A stretch of DNA of 7,090 nucleotides. Source: an uncultured Lachnospiraceae bacterium (GTDB taxonomy: Bacteria; Bacillota; Clostridia; Lachnospirales; Lachnospiraceae). The notes below the pieces were generated by a model that made no database searches, was not told where the DNA came from, and saw only the letters and a list, made by a program, of their open reading frames with translations. The position numbers and the translations under genes are program-made. The stretch is taken from contig CATZPU010000053.1 of assembly GCA_958422845.1 (NCBI GenBank), forward strand, positions 1 to 7,090, read 5' to 3'. Positions 5,254 through 7,090 of this stretch are shown in pieces (within the stretch, counting starts at the first letter, position 1; every line of letters starts with the position of its first letter).

Positions 5254-6792
5254 TTAAGCGTCACCAAGCTCCACCAGCTTCTGCATCTCATCCCAAAGCC
5301 CGTCAAGACATTCGAGCGTCTTTTTGTAGACCGCATACTTACGGTCGTAAATGTCTGCCAGTTCCGGATTCGGCGCAATTGCGCGGCCAACGACTGTCAT
5401 ATGCCCGATCGCGTCCTCCATAGACGCATAAGCCCCTGTCGCTGATGCTGCTGCAATAGCGCAGCCAAGCGCTCCTGCTTCCTCAGCCTCAACCGTCTCG
5501 ATCGGAAGCTTCATTACATCGGCAAACATCTGCGCCCATACAGCGGACTTTGCCGCTCCTCCGGAAAGACGGATCGCACGCGGCTTCTGCTCCATCGTTG
5601 CCAGAAGTTTTTCCAGATGGTATCTGTGGCAGAATGCGATTCCCTCGTAAACGCTTCTTGCCATATGCTTTCTCGTATGAGATACATTCAGTCCGACAAA
5701 GCTTGCCTTTGCGTTCGGATGCACGTTTGACGCCATCAAAAACGGAAGGAATACCGGCACAAATGTCTGTGGCGATATTTCGCTTACCCACTCATTGACT
5801 ACCTCATAAACGCTCTTTCCGGCTGCCTTCGCTTCCTTTTTCACCTCCGGCAGAAGCTGGCTGACGAACCACTCATTATTACCTGCCGATGTAGCGCTCG
5901 ATTCCTCGATCAGATAATACTGCGGCAGCGCAAACAGGGAATTCATCTGTACTCTTCCGTCTACTACCGCTTCTTCGCGGATATATTCGTTGATCGACCA
6001 CGTTCCTGCGATCATACAGATCAGATCAGGATAGATCACGCCGGATGCGATCGCACACGCGTTGATGTCGAAAAAGCCGCCCACTACAGGCGTACCTTCT
6101 TTCAGTCCGCATTTTTTTGCAGCTTCTTTTGTCACATAGCCAGCTATTTCATCTGCCCTGCAAAGCGGCGGAAGCGCGCTCTCCATCTCTTCGATACCGA
6201 ACAGACGCAGAAGCTCCGGATCATAATCGCGCGTTTTCAGATTCATAAAGTGCGCGCCTGAATAGTCCGTGATCTCTGCCCTCGCCTCGCCTGTCAGGCG
6301 AAAACGAACGTAGTCCTTACATTCAAAGACGTATTTGATATTCTTATAATTTTCCGGCTCATGCTCTTTTAACCACGCCAAAAGAGCTACCGGCTGACAG
6401 TTCATCAGATGCTGGCACGAACGCTCAAATGCCTTTTCCTCCGTCCCGTCTGCTTTCCATCGCTCCACATAGCGGTAAGCGCGGTTATCTGTTGAAATAA
6501 TACCGTTGCGTGCAGGCTTATCGTCCTTCCCCCAGAGATACAGTCCCTTTCCATGACCGCAGACACCGATTCCGGCAACATCTTCTGCCGAAATTCCTGT
6601 CTCTTCCAGTACGCCGCGCACGACCTTACAGTTTGCGTCCCACATTTCTTCCATATCGCGTTCAACAAACTCCGGACGCGGCGTAAGCGCTTCTGTCGCT
6701 ACGCTGCAGCATCCAAGCTGCTTTCCTGCATGATCAAAAATGGCTGCTTTCGTCGTTGTGCCGCCATTATCCAAGCCTATATAATATTTCAT
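5254..6792 (-). CDS. FGGY-family carbohydrate kinase, L-xylulose kinase (LyxK)-like
   Basis: This 512-residue cytoplasmic kinase transfers phosphate from ATP to a sugar. Motifs in order: the N-terminal phosphate loop GLDNGGTTTKAAIFD (6-20), GKGLYLW near 81-87, the likely catalytic base D242 in VVGGFFDINA, GTWS (263-266), and the C-terminal FGGY signature LSGGAAKSAVWAQMFADV (409-426). Several segments (LTPRPEFVERDMEEMW, the GKGL block, NGIISTDNRA, the SSATSAGNNEWF region) recall E. coli LyxK, which acts on L-xylulose and 3-keto-L-gulonate. Xylulokinase or ribulokinase activity is less likely but not excluded. The start is ATG 6792, with AAGGAGG 5 nt upstream. A TTG seven codons earlier (6813) is in frame, but that site overlaps the Shine-Dalgarno region. 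It is one gene away from the esterase operon, separated by a 500-bp RNA-rich spacer, so co-transcription is doubtful. Confidence 0.9.
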   Translation of the reverse strand: MKYYIGLDNGGTTTKAAIFDHAGKQLGCCSVATEALTPRPEFVERDMEEMWDANCKVVRGVLEETGISAEDVAGIGVCGHGKGLYLWGKDDKPARNGIISTDNRAYRYVERWKADGTEEKAFERSCQHLMNCQPVALLAWLKEHEPENYKNIKYVFECKDYVRFRLTGEARAEITDYSGAHFMNLKTRDYDPELLRLFGIEEMESALPPLCRADEIAGYVTKEAAKKCGLKEGTPVVGGFFDINACAIASGVIYPDLICMIAGTWSINEYIREEAVVDGRVQMNSLFALPQYYLIEESSATSAGNNEWFVSQLLPEVKKEAKAAGKSVYEVVNEWVSEISPQTFVPVFLPFLMASNVHPNAKASFVGLNVSHTRKHMARSVYEGIAFCHRYHLEKLLATMEQKPRAIRLSGGAAKSAVWAQMFADVMKLPIETVEAEEAGALGCAIAAASATGAYASMEDAIGHMTVVGRAIAPNPELADIYDRKYAVYKKTLECLDGLWDEMQKLVELGDA

Positions 6793-6796
6793 AAAT

Positions 6797-6804
6797 TCCT
6801 CCTT
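6797..6804 (-). promoter_or_regulatory. Ribosome binding site of the carbohydrate kinase
   Basis: The minus strand reads AAGGAGG ending five bases before ATG 6792. It fixes the start at MKYYIGLDNGG and rejects the in-frame TTG at 6813. Confidence 0.75.
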
Positions 6805-6878
6805 ATCCTCCAAAAACCTGTCCGGTCAAACCGCTTCTCGTTTCTTTATTAAAGCTTAATTTCTCCGCTGCCGGTCAC

Positions 6879-7004
6879 TGTCTGCGCATTTCTGTCACGT
6901 AACTGTTCAGTACCTTCACAGTCTTGGCAGCAAGTGCTTCGACCTGTTCTGAATAGTTACTCTGTCACAGTAGTATGTCGTATGCGAATGGGGCAGCGCA
7001 GACA
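6879..7004. repeat. Nested inverted repeat with 8-bp direct repeats, MITE-like or structured RNA
   Basis: A 62-bp core (6899-6960) begins with GTAACTGTTCAG and ends with CTGAATAGTTAC, which pair over 12 bp with one mismatch. TCTGTCAC stands directly on both sides (6891-6898 and 6961-6968), as a target-site duplication would. A further perfect 9-bp inverted repeat encloses all of this: TGTCTGCGC at 6879-6887 and GCGCAGACA at 6996-7004. No transposase or real reading frame is present. It may be a short non-autonomous insertion, an interspersed palindromic repeat, or a folded leader of the kinase gene. Confidence 0.45.
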
Positions 7005-7090
7005 ATACAAGATCTTTCTTTCCTGTATTCTCCGCCCCAGCCCCTTATTCAGCATACCATTATTTTATTCGTTTTTGTATACTCAAAATA

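Larger units (their letters stand above)
6793..7090. other. Non-coding stretch upstream of the kinase
   Basis: About 300 bases without a supported gene. It holds the nested repeat above and a second hairpin: GGGGC (6990-6994) with GCCCC (7034-7038), and inside it AATACA (7004-7009) with TGTATT (7024-7029). On minus, TGGTATGCT at 7058-7050 could be an extended -10, but no good -35 accompanies it. No clear kinase promoter was found closer in. Confidence 0.4.

Noticed and set aside
6553..6852. 99-codon plus-strand frame opposite the kinase N-terminus
   Set aside because: It is a shadow of the well-supported kinase gene, without its own signals.
6878..6964. Minus-strand frame ending ...SYVTEMRRQ as the tail of an upstream gene
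   Set aside because: It looks coding-like, but an in-frame TGA lies just upstream and there is no start codon. Its sequence is explained by the paired arms of the inverted repeat.
1..7090. CRISPR array, tRNA, rRNA or full insertion sequence
   Set aside because: No regularly spaced repeats, no cloverleaf with conserved arms, no rRNA-like stretch and no transposase were seen on either strand.

Overview
The window reads as a piece of a low-to-mid GC Gram-positive chromosome, most likely a gut Clostridia member of the Lachnospiraceae type. The signs are strong AAGGAGG-type ribosome binding sites, T-rich hairpin terminators, a YesM/YesN-type two-component pair, a CUT1-type sugar-binding protein and AT-rich spacers. 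This placement is inference from style and family content. No marker gene is present.

Every confident protein gene is on the minus strand, so the window is read here from right to left. From 7090 to 6793 is a non-coding stretch with nested inverted repeats, a pair of 8-bp direct repeats and competing hairpins. Next is an FGGY carbohydrate kinase, closest by memory to L-xylulose kinase LyxK (6792-5254). A 500-bp spacer (5253-4752) follows. It holds a compact set of regulatory RNA signals: a near-consensus promoter driving a short RNA that resembles a type I antitoxin, a two-way terminator, a second near-consensus promoter, and a strong terminator about 100 bases before the next gene. Then comes a tightly packed operon: an alpha/beta hydrolase of the acetyl-esterase type (4751-3936), a YesM-type sensor kinase that overlaps it by one base, and a YesN-type AraC response regulator that overlaps the kinase by 32 bp. 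The operon ends in a clear hairpin terminator (660-620). The last gene, cut by the left edge, is a secreted sugar-binding protein of an ABC importer with its own TATAAT promoter.

The genes suggest one sugar-use module. The sensor kinase would detect an extracellular or bound sugar, and the regulator would activate the ABC importer next door. The esterase has no signal peptide and would remove acetyl or similar groups from imported oligosaccharides. The kinase would phosphorylate a released ketose or related sugar. The link between kinase and importer is inference from proximity; the kinase is separated from the operon by the RNA-rich spacer.

The most unusual part is the 4752-5253 spacer. An antitoxin-like RNA sits there without a convincing toxin partner. 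Beside it, a second promoter-to-terminator unit of about 160 nt could be a small RNA or an attenuator leader of the esterase operon.
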